From assembly GCA_007128345.1 (NCBI GenBank), contig SKXS01000129.1, positions 1 to 7,856 of the forward strand: 7,856 nucleotides of DNA. Reading direction: 5' to 3'. The notes under the pieces were generated by a model. That model was given only the letters and a program-made list of their open reading frames with translations, ran no database searches and was not told the DNA's origin. Position numbers and translations under genes: made by a program. Within the stretch, counting starts at the first letter, position 1, and the number at the start of each line of letters is the position of its first letter. Source of the stretch: Spirochaetia bacterium (lineage in GTDB: Bacteria > Spirochaetota > Spirochaetia > PWKH01). This document shows positions 1 through 7,023 of this stretch, in pieces.

Positions 1-108
1 AGATACCATGCACAGCTTGACGCATCATCAGGGGATATTTCAAAATAATTTGATTTCAGTATTCCATCAGCAATAAAAAACGGTGTAGTATGCCTTAATT
101 AAAAGAAA

Positions 109-120
109 AAGGAGCATGTT
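109..120 (+). promoter_or_regulatory. Ribosome binding site for the lipoprotein gene
   Basis: An A-rich stretch runs into AAGGAG, followed by six bases and the ATG at 121. This is a good Shine-Dalgarno match and supports that start, which also places a complete signal peptide at the N terminus. The rest of the 120-base flank is AT-rich. A TTGACG at 17-22 could be a -35 box, but no convincing -10 lies at the right spacing, so the promoter is not assigned. Confidence 0.75.
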
Positions 121-1650
121 ATGACCTACTTTGGTAGTGCACCAGCACGAAAGTCCTTCAGCAGGTTACTTTTAGGCTTGCTGGCCATGTGTATGACTGC
201 AGCCGTACTCACCTCATGCGCGACTCCCTCGCCGTTAGAAATTGCTCTAGATGCATACAGCAGGGGTGATGATGTGCAGGCAATCCAGATGGCTCTCGAA
301 GCCCTGGAGGAGGAGCCCGGCTCTCAGGAAGCCCAGCAGGTGCTTTCTGGAGCATGGAATCGCGCTGTATCCCGGCTGGAAGCAGAGATTGCCGCGCGGG
401 AGTTTCTGGACTCTCCTTGGGAGGCAGTCAAAGCACTACCGTACTACAACCAGCTGATTGCACTGCACCGGATGGTGTACAATGCAGGGAAAACTGAACT
501 GAATCCTGATCCCGAAGGCGTGCTGGAACGAGGCTTAGCCGCCCAGAGTCGTATTGCAGATGTACATGAGCGGGAAGGTTCTGTGCTGCTGAGCCACAGA
601 ACACGGGATACTGCCAGGGAAGCGCTGGCGCATTTCCAGCAGGTAAAGCGGCTGAATCCCGAATCCGATATTGACTGGAAGATTGCACGGGCCCGTGAAT
701 TCGCCACATTGAAGCTTTTTATATTTACTGGTCCGGACACCAATTTCTTCCTTAACAGCAATGATATGGTCCCGGCTATTGAGGCGGAACTGGCAAAGCT
801 TGATCTCGTGGAAATCGTTACCGTACCCAACCGGTTTGCCGCCCCAATAGGCGATACTCATGGCGCTGAGGATTTTGCCAGAGGACACGGAGCTCATATG
901 ATGCTCCATGTTGTTCCTGACACGGTATCGGATGTAAAGATCATCAGGGAAAAGAGGCCGATACACAGCAGTGTTTCAGCCGACTGGGAGATTGAGACTG
1001 TTTCACTGAAAGCATCCGCCAGCACCAGTTTCAGATTTGTCCTGGTGGATCTTGAAACCGATGAAGCCATTGCCGAGGATACCTTCACCTATGCGCAAAG
1101 CGATGACGGAGGATTTTCCGTCTCGGCAATACTGCACACCGGCAGGCAGGTGACCGGACAGCTCGGCGACATGTCTTCAAGCCGCAGTATCCTGGTCAAT
1201 CCCGCAGCACCGGGAACCAACGCATGGGAGCTGTCATCTGAGCTTTCTCGCTACGAACGACTGGATGTTTCAAGCGGATTTGCTCCCGGCGTCTTCCCTG
1301 CCTTATACAGTACTTTTGAACAGATCGACATCAGCAGCTTCCAGCATCCCTCTGAACTCGCACGGATACAGACTCTCAACAAGCATACCTTCTGGCTTTT
1401 TGATGCGGTAGAGTTCAGCGTTTCAAGCGGCAATAATTCCTACACGTTTGTCTACGGTCCATATCTGGGAGACGGCAGTGACGGCATGATGGCGTCCGCA
1501 GCCTACGATCGACGTCTGTATAACGACATCATATCCTGGATGTCACGAAGAGACATACGGCAGAACATGGAAAATCAGTTCCTACCGTCATTCTATACCC
1601 GTGATGCACCCCGGGCTGTTGCCGGTGCAGCAGCTCCTTTGCTGAAATAG
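121..1650 (+). CDS. Secreted lipoprotein with TPR-like repeats and possible CsgG/LpoB-like domain
   Basis: A 509-aa protein that I do not recognise as a named family. Residues 10-33 form a lipoprotein signal peptide: basic RK at 10-11, a hydrophobic core, then a lipobox reading V-L-T-S-C with Cys33 as the predicted lipidated residue. Residues about 38-80 are helical and TPR-like (alanine/leucine-spaced, with a Glu-rich turn), and a second TPR-like segment spans about 165-185. From about residue 197 the pattern changes to alternating strands. It includes a G-A-H-M-M-L stretch (257-262) and a V-L-V-D-L-E-T-D segment (307-314), which resemble the 'ARxxGADyll' and 'vdvxtGxi' strands of CsgG/LpoB-type domains; that comparison is inference from pattern only. 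The last 100 residues are unassigned. The protein probably sits in an envelope membrane facing the periplasm. A strong terminator follows, so the gene is probably a separate transcription unit from the ABC operon downstream. Confidence 0.85.
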   Translation: MTYFGSAPARKSFSRLLLGLLAMCMTAAVLTSCATPSPLEIALDAYSRGDDVQAIQMALEALEEEPGSQEAQQVLSGAWNRAVSRLEAEIAAREFLDSPWEAVKALPYYNQLIALHRMVYNAGKTELNPDPEGVLERGLAAQSRIADVHEREGSVLLSHRTRDTAREALAHFQQVKRLNPESDIDWKIARAREFATLKLFIFTGPDTNFFLNSNDMVPAIEAELAKLDLVEIVTVPNRFAAPIGDTHGAEDFARGHGAHMMLHVVPDTVSDVKIIREKRPIHSSVSADWEIETVSLKASASTSFRFVLVDLETDEAIAEDTFTYAQSDDGGFSVSAILHTGRQVTGQLGDMSSSRSILVNPAAPGTNAWELSSELSRYERLDVSSGFAPGVFPALYSTFEQIDISSFQHPSELARIQTLNKHTFWLFDAVEFSVSSGNNSYTFVYGPYLGDGSDGMMASAAYDRRLYNDIISWMSRRDIRQNMENQFLPSFYTRDAPRAVAGAAAPLLK

Positions 1651-1660
1651 TTGTTTGCCT

Positions 1661-1704
1661 AAGAACCAGTTCCTGCGAATGTGCGGGAACTGGCATTCTT
1701 TATA
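1661..1704 (+). terminator. Rho-independent terminator after the lipoprotein gene
   Basis: The hairpin begins 11 bases after the stop codon. Arms CCAGTTCCTGC (1666-1676) and GCGGGAACTGG (1683-1693) pair over 11 bp with one G-U wobble and a six-base loop. Flanking AAGAA (1661-1665) can pair with TTCTT (1696-1700) across a two-base bulge. A T-rich tail follows (TTCTTTATAT). This separates the lipoprotein gene from the downstream operon. Confidence 0.85.
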
Positions 1705-1785
1705 TCTGCCTTTTATGGATTTCAGAAAATTGTATTATCTAAAAGCGTGTAATCACTTTTCAAGGCAAAATCTATTGTATGAATC

Positions 1786-1821
1786 TTCACCTGTAGATAC
1801 AAACAATAATAAAAAGGTGAA
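1786..1821. repeat. Inverted repeat TTCACCT / AGGTGAA upstream of the operon promoter
   Basis: Perfect 7-bp arms TTCACCT (1786-1792) and AGGTGAA (1815-1821) flank a 22-base AT-rich spacer and end seven bases before the -35 box at 1829. The position fits paired half-sites for a regulator. The arms are short enough that chance cannot be excluded. Confidence 0.4.
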
Positions 1822-1828
1822 AACCCCT

Positions 1829-1857
1829 TTGACATCTCTTGTTCCGCATGCTAGCAT
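1829..1857 (+). promoter_or_regulatory. Candidate sigma-70 type promoter of the ABC operon
   Basis: A perfect TTGACA (1829-1834) is followed by a 17-base spacer and TAGCAT (1852-1857), which matches four of six -10 positions. The predicted start would be near 1864, giving a 5' leader of about 65 bases. The -10 hexamer is the right half of a perfect 10-bp palindrome ATGCTAGCAT (1848-1857), so a dimeric regulator bound there would block this promoter. Confidence 0.55.
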
Positions 1858-1864
1858 ATGTGTA

Positions 1865-1892
1865 TCAGTGTGTTATTGTTATAATACACTGA
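1865..1892. promoter_or_regulatory. 12-bp-arm palindrome containing an extended -10 box (operator or leader hairpin)
   Basis: Left arm 1865-1876 (TCAGTGTGTTAT) pairs with right arm 1881-1892 (ATAATACACTGA) over 12 bp with one G-T mismatch (G-U in RNA) and a four-base centre. TGTA (1861-1864) and TACA (1895-1898) can extend the stem past a two-base bulge. No T-run follows, so it is not a terminator. The palindrome includes TGTTATAAT (1877-1885), a perfect extended -10 element. It may be an operator over a second promoter, or a stabilising hairpin in the leader of the promoter at 1829. Confidence 0.6.
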
Positions 1893-1929
1893 CGTACATA
1901 ATGCTACTACCATAAGGGAGCGTATTGTC

Positions 1930-2616
1930 ATGTCACTGTTGACTCTCGAGCACGTAGATAAAACCTATGGTCAGGGGGACCTGCAGGTTCATGCCCTGAA
2001 TGGAGTTGACCTGACCATCAGCAAAGGTGAATTCACCACGGTGTTCGGCCCGTCAGGTTCAGGGAAAACAACACTGCTGAACTTGATTGGAGCGCTGGAC
2101 AGGCCGACCTCGGGTTCAGTTGTTTTTTTAGATAAACCGATCGGCAGCATGAACCGTCATGAACAGGCAGCGCACCGCAGGTTTCATGTCGGATTTATAT
2201 TCCAGAGCTACAACCTCATCCCTGTGCTCACCGCATATGAGAATGTTGAATTCGCGCTGAAGATTACCGGCATCAGAGACAGTAAGAAAATACACTCACA
2301 AGTGACTGATATGCTGGATCATGTGGGATTAAGCGAGTTGATGCACCGCAGGCCGAACCAGCTTTCAGGAGGCCAGAAGCAGCGGGTAGCTGTTGCCAGA
2401 GCCCTGGTGAAGCATCCGAAGCTGGTACTGGCAGACGAACCTACGGCTAATCTGGACTCCAAGACCAGTAAGGAAGTAATCGAGGTCATGCTGAGGATGA
2501 ACCGGGAGCTCCATACCACCTTCATTTTCTCAACCCATGACCCCATGGTGATGGAATATGCACGGCGCATGGTTGAAATCAGGGACGGGAATATTTCCCA
2601 GGATACGGAGAGGTAG
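1930..2616 (+). CDS. ABC transporter ATP-binding protein, LolD/MacB type
   Basis: A 228-aa nucleotide-binding subunit of usual LolD length. It hydrolyses ATP on the cytoplasmic face to drive the two FtsX-type permeases encoded next. All motifs are intact: Walker A GPSGSGKT (40-47), Q-loop Gln92 in FIFQSYNL, signature LSGGQ (145-149), Walker B LVLADE with catalytic Glu170, D-loop from Leu175-Asp176, and switch His203 in STHD. The order and the NLIPVLTAYENVE segment after the Q-loop are typical of the LolD/MacB/FtsE branch. AGGGAG at 1915-1920 lies nine bases before the ATG. This is the first gene of a five-gene operon. No gene symbol is given because LolD, MacB ATPase and other lipid-export relatives cannot be separated by eye. 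Confidence 0.95.
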   Translation: MSLLTLEHVDKTYGQGDLQVHALNGVDLTISKGEFTTVFGPSGSGKTTLLNLIGALDRPTSGSVVFLDKPIGSMNRHEQAAHRRFHVGFIFQSYNLIPVLTAYENVEFALKITGIRDSKKIHSQVTDMLDHVGLSELMHRRPNQLSGGQKQRVAVARALVKHPKLVLADEPTANLDSKTSKEVIEVMLRMNRELHTTFIFSTHDPMVMEYARRMVEIRDGNISQDTER

Positions 2617-2622
2617 TACACT

Positions 2623-3867
2623 ATGTTTTTACTGCGCTTAGCCGCGCGGAATGTATTTCGCAGACGCGGCAGAACGCTTATCATCTCGAGCATCCTCGTA
2701 TTAGCTGTAGCCATGTTCATCCTCTTTGAATCCCTGATGGTAGGCATGATGGACGTATCGTTCAGAAATGTCATCGACTTTGAAATACCCCATATTGAAA
2801 TCGCCCGGAAGGACTACTTCACTGAATCTGAAAAGAGCCATACCCTTCCTATAGGAAAACGCTTCATTCCCGAGGACCGGCTTATATCAGATGTCCAAAA
2901 GCTCAAGGGATATCAGGCGATGACAGGAATACTTGAGTTCTCTGCTGACTTCATATCCGGACGATATGAGTTTCCCGTCAGAGTCCGCGCTGTTGATCCT
3001 GACACATTCAACGACGTATTTATGAACAGTCAGTACATTGTTGCGGGTACATTCCTGGACGGTAACGGACCAGGAGTAGTCATAGGAAGCCGCCTGGCAG
3101 AATTCTTTGACCTGGATGTGGGGGAATATTTTGTCATGCGGTTTACCGATATCGGGGGTTCTTTCAATACCATAGAGGGTGAAGTAACCGGTATTGTGAC
3201 CACTCCCCACCCGGACATCAACTTGACAACCGTATTTGTCAACCGGGAGCATGCAGCACCGCGCATCGGGGTTGAAGATCTTGCTGTTACCCAGCTTATG
3301 GTCCGCCTTGAGGACCGTGAACTGGCATCTTCCCAGTCAAACGCCCTTATGGATACCCTTGGAGGAAATCCACTCCAGGCAAGATCCTATCGTGAAGGTG
3401 CGGATTTTCTCGTCTCCCTTGAGCAATGGGGATACTTAGAGACGTATTTTTTGCTTGCCCTGTTCCTGCTGGTGGGTGCAATCGGCATCATCAGTGCCGT
3501 GGTGCTCTCCGCAATTGAACGCGAGAAGGAAATCGGCATGATGAAGGCCATGGGAATGGGAGAATCATCCATCCTGAGGTTATTTATGCTGGAAGCTGGC
3601 GGTATAGGCGTGGTCGGCGGAGCCCTGGGATGTCTGATCGGGGCAGTCATCATATTTTTCTTCAACACCTACGGATTTGATATGGATATCTTCATGGACT
3701 TCAGCGAGATAGGAGTACCGGTATCAGGGCGGATATACGGCCCATGGAACTTTGATGCGTTCCTCCTGATATTCGTCATAGTTGTCATCGTTTCGATCAT
3801 TGCAAGCATTCTTCCCGCCCTATGGGCTGCCAGGAAGAACCCGATCGACGCCATCGAGAAAAGGTAA
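2623..3867 (+). CDS. FtsX-family ABC transporter permease (LolC/E- or MacB-like), first of two
   Basis: A 414-aa inner-membrane permease with type VII (mechanotransmission) layout. There is one N-terminal TM helix (about 18-40), a periplasmic domain of roughly 230 residues, then TM helices at about 275-297, 320-347 and 378-398. The N-terminal LAARNVFRRRGRT is the standard cytoplasmic entry motif. The loop after TM2 reads EREKEIGMMKAMGM (299-312), the ATPase-coupling segment of FtsX-domain proteins. The C-terminal LPALWAARKNPIDAIE is the family's usual ending. The ATG lies six bases after the ATPase stop, with GGAGAGG (2607-2613) inside the end of that gene as ribosome site, so translation is probably coupled. 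Such permeases extract or push lipidated or amphipathic substrates from the outer leaflet of the inner membrane instead of opening a channel; the substrate here is unknown. Confidence 0.93.
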   Translation: MFLLRLAARNVFRRRGRTLIISSILVLAVAMFILFESLMVGMMDVSFRNVIDFEIPHIEIARKDYFTESEKSHTLPIGKRFIPEDRLISDVQKLKGYQAMTGILEFSADFISGRYEFPVRVRAVDPDTFNDVFMNSQYIVAGTFLDGNGPGVVIGSRLAEFFDLDVGEYFVMRFTDIGGSFNTIEGEVTGIVTTPHPDINLTTVFVNREHAAPRIGVEDLAVTQLMVRLEDRELASSQSNALMDTLGGNPLQARSYREGADFLVSLEQWGYLETYFLLALFLLVGAIGIISAVVLSAIEREKEIGMMKAMGMGESSILRLFMLEAGGIGVVGGALGCLIGAVIIFFFNTYGFDMDIFMDFSEIGVPVSGRIYGPWNFDAFLLIFVIVVIVSIIASILPALWAARKNPIDAIEKR

Positions 3868-3869
3868 CC

Positions 3870-3884
3870 GGGAGGATACCAGAA
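3870..3884 (+). promoter_or_regulatory. Ribosome binding site that fixes the start of the second permease
   Basis: GGGAGGA (3870-3876) sits nine bases from the end of GGAGG to the ATG at 3885. The longer in-frame start at 3822 lies inside the preceding gene, lacks such a site, and would add 21 charged residues ahead of the typical permease N terminus. Confidence 0.8.
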
Positions 3885-5144
3885 ATGCACCTGATAACCA
3901 TAGCTTGGAGAAACTTGAAACGCCATGGACTGCGGACCGGCATAGCGCTCCTGGCTGTAGCAGCAGTGGTGCTCATCGTGATCTTTTCCCGGGGATTCGT
4001 GAAGAGCCTTACGGAGTCAAGCTTCAGGCTCTACATCGACAACATGTACGGACATGTGCGCATTACCACCGAAGAATATGCCCTCAGAGAAATGCTGCTT
4101 CCCCTGGACCATATGATGGACGGGTTTAATTCTGCAGGAATATCATCCATGGTTGAAGAACTGGAGCAGCACAGCTCCGTGCGGTATGTCATGCCGAGAG
4201 TCCGCTTCGGCGCCATGGCAAGCAGGGATGACGACATGGTCCGCATGATGGGAATCGGCATCGATGTTCAACGGGAGCGCACATACGGAGCACTGGCAGA
4301 AGATATTTCATCTGGCAGGATGATCAAAGAGGGCAATGAAATTCTCGTCGGGTCAGGACTCATGGAGGACCTGAAGGCTGAGGTCGGGGACCGGGTTACG
4401 TTAGTGTTTTCTGATGCATTCCAGTCCCTCAGAGGACGGACCTTTCAGATAGTCGGGGTAAGGGACTCCGGCGTATCAGACTTGGACAATGTGATCTTCT
4501 ATGTACCCCTAGACACAGCACAGGACATGCTCTGGCTGGATGACGAGGCATCTGAACTGCTGGTATACACCTACTCTACGGATACTACCGAAGCGCTCCT
4601 TGCGGATATGCGCACACTCCTTCATGAACAAGGATCTGATGAATACCTGGCGGTACCGTGGAACCAGGCCAATCCTTTCGTTGAGATGTATTCAGAAATG
4701 GACAACATAATGTTTGCAGCATACTTGCTCTTTGTTGTCATGGGTACTATCGTAGTAGTCAGCACACTGACCATGATCGTCCGTGAACGTACAGCGGAGA
4801 TAGGCATGATGAGTGCCCTCGGTTTGTCCAGCAGAGAGATCATGGGTGTGTTCATTCTCGAAGGCTTTTTCATCGGCGTGATAGGAAGCCTGATCGGATC
4901 TGCTGTGGGAGGGCTGCTTACCCTGTACTATTCACAGGCCGGATTCTACGTAGAGGCATTCGATATGTTCACTTCCGAAGCTGACATCCTCATCGAACCG
5001 GTGTTTTATCTGAGCTTCAGCATGGAGAATCTGGTATTCAGTTTTATCATGGGAACCGTTGTGGTCACCTTGGCAAGCTTTCTGCCCGCGTTTAAGGCGG
5101 CTAAATTGGAACCCGTGGACGCCCTCCACTACGGAGACGATTGA
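3885..5144 (+). CDS. FtsX-family ABC transporter permease (LolC/E- or MacB-like), second of two
   Basis: A 419-aa partner of the preceding permease, with the same four-TM layout: TM1 about 19-38, a large periplasmic domain to about 272, then TM helices at about 276-297, 322-347 and 383-400. It shares the N-terminal ITIAWRNLKRHGLRT motif, the coupling loop RERTAEIGMMSALGL (300-314) and the ending LPAFKAAKLEPVDAL (400-414). The two permeases are clearly related but divergent in the periplasmic part, as expected for a LolC/LolE-style heterodimer and unlike the homodimeric MacB. The start at 3885 is chosen over an upstream in-frame ATG at 3822 because of its ribosome site and because it matches the family N terminus. 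It lies 17 bases after the previous stop. LolC and LolE identities cannot be assigned from sequence inspection. Confidence 0.93.
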   Translation: MHLITIAWRNLKRHGLRTGIALLAVAAVVLIVIFSRGFVKSLTESSFRLYIDNMYGHVRITTEEYALREMLLPLDHMMDGFNSAGISSMVEELEQHSSVRYVMPRVRFGAMASRDDDMVRMMGIGIDVQRERTYGALAEDISSGRMIKEGNEILVGSGLMEDLKAEVGDRVTLVFSDAFQSLRGRTFQIVGVRDSGVSDLDNVIFYVPLDTAQDMLWLDDEASELLVYTYSTDTTEALLADMRTLLHEQGSDEYLAVPWNQANPFVEMYSEMDNIMFAAYLLFVVMGTIVVVSTLTMIVRERTAEIGMMSALGLSSREIMGVFILEGFFIGVIGSLIGSAVGGLLTLYYSQAGFYVEAFDMFTSEADILIEPVFYLSFSMENLVFSFIMGTVVVTLASFLPAFKAAKLEPVDALHYGDD

Positions 5145-5167
5145 TCGGGCTAATTCACTTGTATAAT

Positions 5168-5180
5168 AAGGATGTACGGT
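5168..5180 (+). promoter_or_regulatory. Ribosome binding site that fixes the start of the LolA-like gene
   Basis: AAGGA (5168-5172) lies eight bases before the ATG at 5181 but overlaps the in-frame ATG at 5172. The later start is therefore preferred. It also gives a cleaner signal peptide beginning M-L-K-R. Confidence 0.7.
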
Positions 5181-5939
5181 ATGTTGAAACGAATAGTGAC
5201 ACTATTCCTCCTAACATTGATGACCGCTTTTTCGGTCTCTGCGGGCGACCTGACCGGTACGGAGATCATGGATCTTGTTGATGAAAACCAGTTCATCGGT
5301 TCAGCACGGTTTGAGTCAGAACTGGTTATCACCGATCGTGGTCGTGAGATCCGTAAGCAGATGGTCACCTACATGGAAAATGACGGAACTACTGCACAAG
5401 CACTCAGTGAATTCACTAATCCCAGGGACCGGGGAACAAAGTATCTGCTCATTGATGACGAAATGTGGATGTTTTTCCCTGATGCCGAGGACTTAGTCAG
5501 GATATCAGGTCATATGCTTGAGCAGAACATGATGGGGAGCGACTTCTCCTACCAGGATGCTTTAGAGAGTGAGAACCTGACCAGCCTCTACACGTTTGAA
5601 CTGACCGGGGAAGAAACCTACGAAGGCAGGCAAGTCTATGTAATTGAAGCCTATGCAGCCCCGGATGCCCGTCCTGCGTACCACCACCGGAGGTTTCTGG
5701 TGGATTCCCAGCGCTTCGTGATACTCAAGGATGAGATGTACGCCCGAGGAGGAAGGCTCCTGAAGGAGATGGTAACCACCAGGGTTGAAGAGGTCCAGGA
5801 AGGGCGCTGGATGCCCATGGAGATGGTTATGGAGGACAAACTGAAAGCTGGGTCTAAGACCCGTATGGAGATCATCGAAATCGACCTGGACTATGAGATA
5901 CCCGAGGGCCTGATATCGCTCAGGTCGCTTCAGAGATAG
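5181..5939 (+). CDS. Periplasmic LolA-like protein (outer membrane lipoprotein-sorting protein family)
   Basis: A 252-aa secreted protein. Residues 1-21 form a signal peptide (basic KR at 3-4, Leu/Phe/Thr core, VSA before the predicted cut at 21/22), with no lipobox, so the mature protein should be soluble in the periplasm. The mature part has the features of the LolA-like family often annotated as 'outer membrane lipoprotein-sorting protein' (Pfam LolA_like, as I recall it). These are a strand-rich N-terminal half, the segment P-R-D-R-G-T-K-Y-L, the W-M-F-F-P stretch, and GSDFSY-x-D (119-126), which I regard as the family hallmark. Known LolA-fold proteins form an open half-barrel that holds acyl chains. 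Placement directly after a LolCDE-type transporter suggests it receives that transporter's substrate; this is inference. It differs from classical LolA in length (about 250 against about 180 mature residues) and motifs, so it is probably not the housekeeping carrier. Confidence 0.85.
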   Translation: MLKRIVTLFLLTLMTAFSVSAGDLTGTEIMDLVDENQFIGSARFESELVITDRGREIRKQMVTYMENDGTTAQALSEFTNPRDRGTKYLLIDDEMWMFFPDAEDLVRISGHMLEQNMMGSDFSYQDALESENLTSLYTFELTGEETYEGRQVYVIEAYAAPDARPAYHHRRFLVDSQRFVILKDEMYARGGRLLKEMVTTRVEEVQEGRWMPMEMVMEDKLKAGSKTRMEIIEIDLDYEIPEGLISLRSLQR

Positions 5940-5955
5940 GAGGAAATAATTTAAT

Positions 5956-7023
5956 ATGAAGAGCATGATCACCCTGATCAGCCTAGCGATGCTTCTTGGA
6001 GCATTCTCTCCCCTTCAGAAGCCCCTCGGCGCAGCTGACATCGGCGGGAAAATGGAGGTCCAGAGCGGCGTATTCTACGGCAATGATCTGCAGACACAGT
6101 TTTCCGGCACCAGCGAACTGGAGTTCTACCTCCCCTCCTCCCAGGATGTAGATCTCAGACTGGTTTTGAGAGCTTCGTTGAATAACACCATACCCCCGCT
6201 TGGCATCAAGTATGCGTATCTTCGCTACCATACCAATTACGGACACATCACTGCAGGTCGGCAGCCTGTCTCCTGGTCCTACGGCGCCATGCTCAATCCC
6301 CTGGACTATGGAACTTCCCTGGATAACTTTGCAGGCAGGTCCTTTGCCCCAGAGGTGGACGGTTTCAGGGTATTCTTCGCCCTCGGCGAGCGTTCCAGCC
6401 TGCAGACAGTGGTCAGTTTTCCGAAGGCAGGATTATTCTCTTCCCCGGATGCGCTCAGCTATGGTGCCCGGCTGCGTGTTCCCGTCCCGGGTCATGACAT
6501 CAGCACACAGGTGGTCTACAGCAATGCACTGCTGAAAACAGGTATAACCTACAGCGGGGATCTTGGACCTGCAGGGATATATGCGGCTGCCGGATATCTG
6601 CGTAACACTGATGATCAGACCCATGACGTGGTGATCCAGGGAGGAATTGACTTCAGCTTCCAGTTAGGACCTGAATACGAAGAAAAAATGTTATATCTCC
6701 AAGCTGAATATATGCGGTTTCTCATGAACAACCTCGGAAGCGAAGTGCTCGGCACTGGCCTCCTGCAGCAGATGCTCGCGGGAGCTTCGGTACCTTCAAT
6801 CAACGACCTTCTGGCTTTAGCTGCCACAGTTGAACTGAGTTACTTCACCCAGGCAGGAATTGCTGTGATTACTGAGACATCAGACTGGCTTACAGTGGTC
6901 AACCCCTTCATAACAACAGAGCTCAGAGGCGGATTGGAACTACGTATTGATGCATCTGTTATGCGCGGGCCAGGAGGTGACTTCAGCTATGCGTCAGGAG
7001 TACAGCTGAGTTATTATTTCTAG
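5956..7023 (+). CDS. Outer-membrane beta-barrel protein, family not recognised
   Basis: A 355-aa protein with an N-terminal signal peptide (residues 1 to about 26 or 27, ending L-G-A-A) and a mature part made of alternating polar/hydrophobic strands with many Tyr, Gly and Ser. The chain ends G-V-Q-L-S-Y-Y-F. The terminal Phe355 with Tyr353, Leu351 and Val349 alternating is a typical beta-signal recognised by the BAM machinery. A length near 330 mature residues would suit a barrel of roughly 14-16 strands; this is an estimate. Repeated patterns such as Y-L-R-Y-H and T-A-G-R-Q-P-V-S-W recall porin-like strands. The ribosome site AGGAGG (5938-5943) overlaps the preceding stop codon, with a rather long 12-base spacing. 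As last gene of the operon it is a candidate outer-membrane receiver or exit for whatever the LolA-like protein carries. No gene-specific function can be read from it. Confidence 0.85.
   Translation: MKSMITLISLAMLLGAFSPLQKPLGAADIGGKMEVQSGVFYGNDLQTQFSGTSELEFYLPSSQDVDLRLVLRASLNNTIPPLGIKYAYLRYHTNYGHITAGRQPVSWSYGAMLNPLDYGTSLDNFAGRSFAPEVDGFRVFFALGERSSLQTVVSFPKAGLFSSPDALSYGARLRVPVPGHDISTQVVYSNALLKTGITYSGDLGPAGIYAAAGYLRNTDDQTHDVVIQGGIDFSFQLGPEYEEKMLYLQAEYMRFLMNNLGSEVLGTGLLQQMLAGASVPSINDLLALAATVELSYFTQAGIAVITETSDWLTVVNPFITTELRGGLELRIDASVMRGPGGDFSYASGVQLSYYF

Noticed and set aside
17..46. TTGACG followed by CAAAAT as a promoter for the lipoprotein gene
   Set aside because: The -10 match is poor and the spacing is 18 bases; too weak to annotate.
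1..48. Possible last 15 codons of an upstream + strand gene ending in TAA at 46-48
   Set aside because: The frame is open to the window edge, but another + frame and one minus frame are equally open there, so nothing decides between them.
1655..1915. 86-codon + strand open frame between the lipoprotein gene and the ABC operon
   Set aside because: It runs through the terminator hairpin and the promoter/palindrome region, lacks a ribosome site, and its composition is not protein-like.
3822..3884. Upstream in-frame ATG for the second permease
   Set aside because: It would start inside the first permease gene with no ribosome site and add a charged extension ahead of the typical N terminus; 3885 has a strong site.
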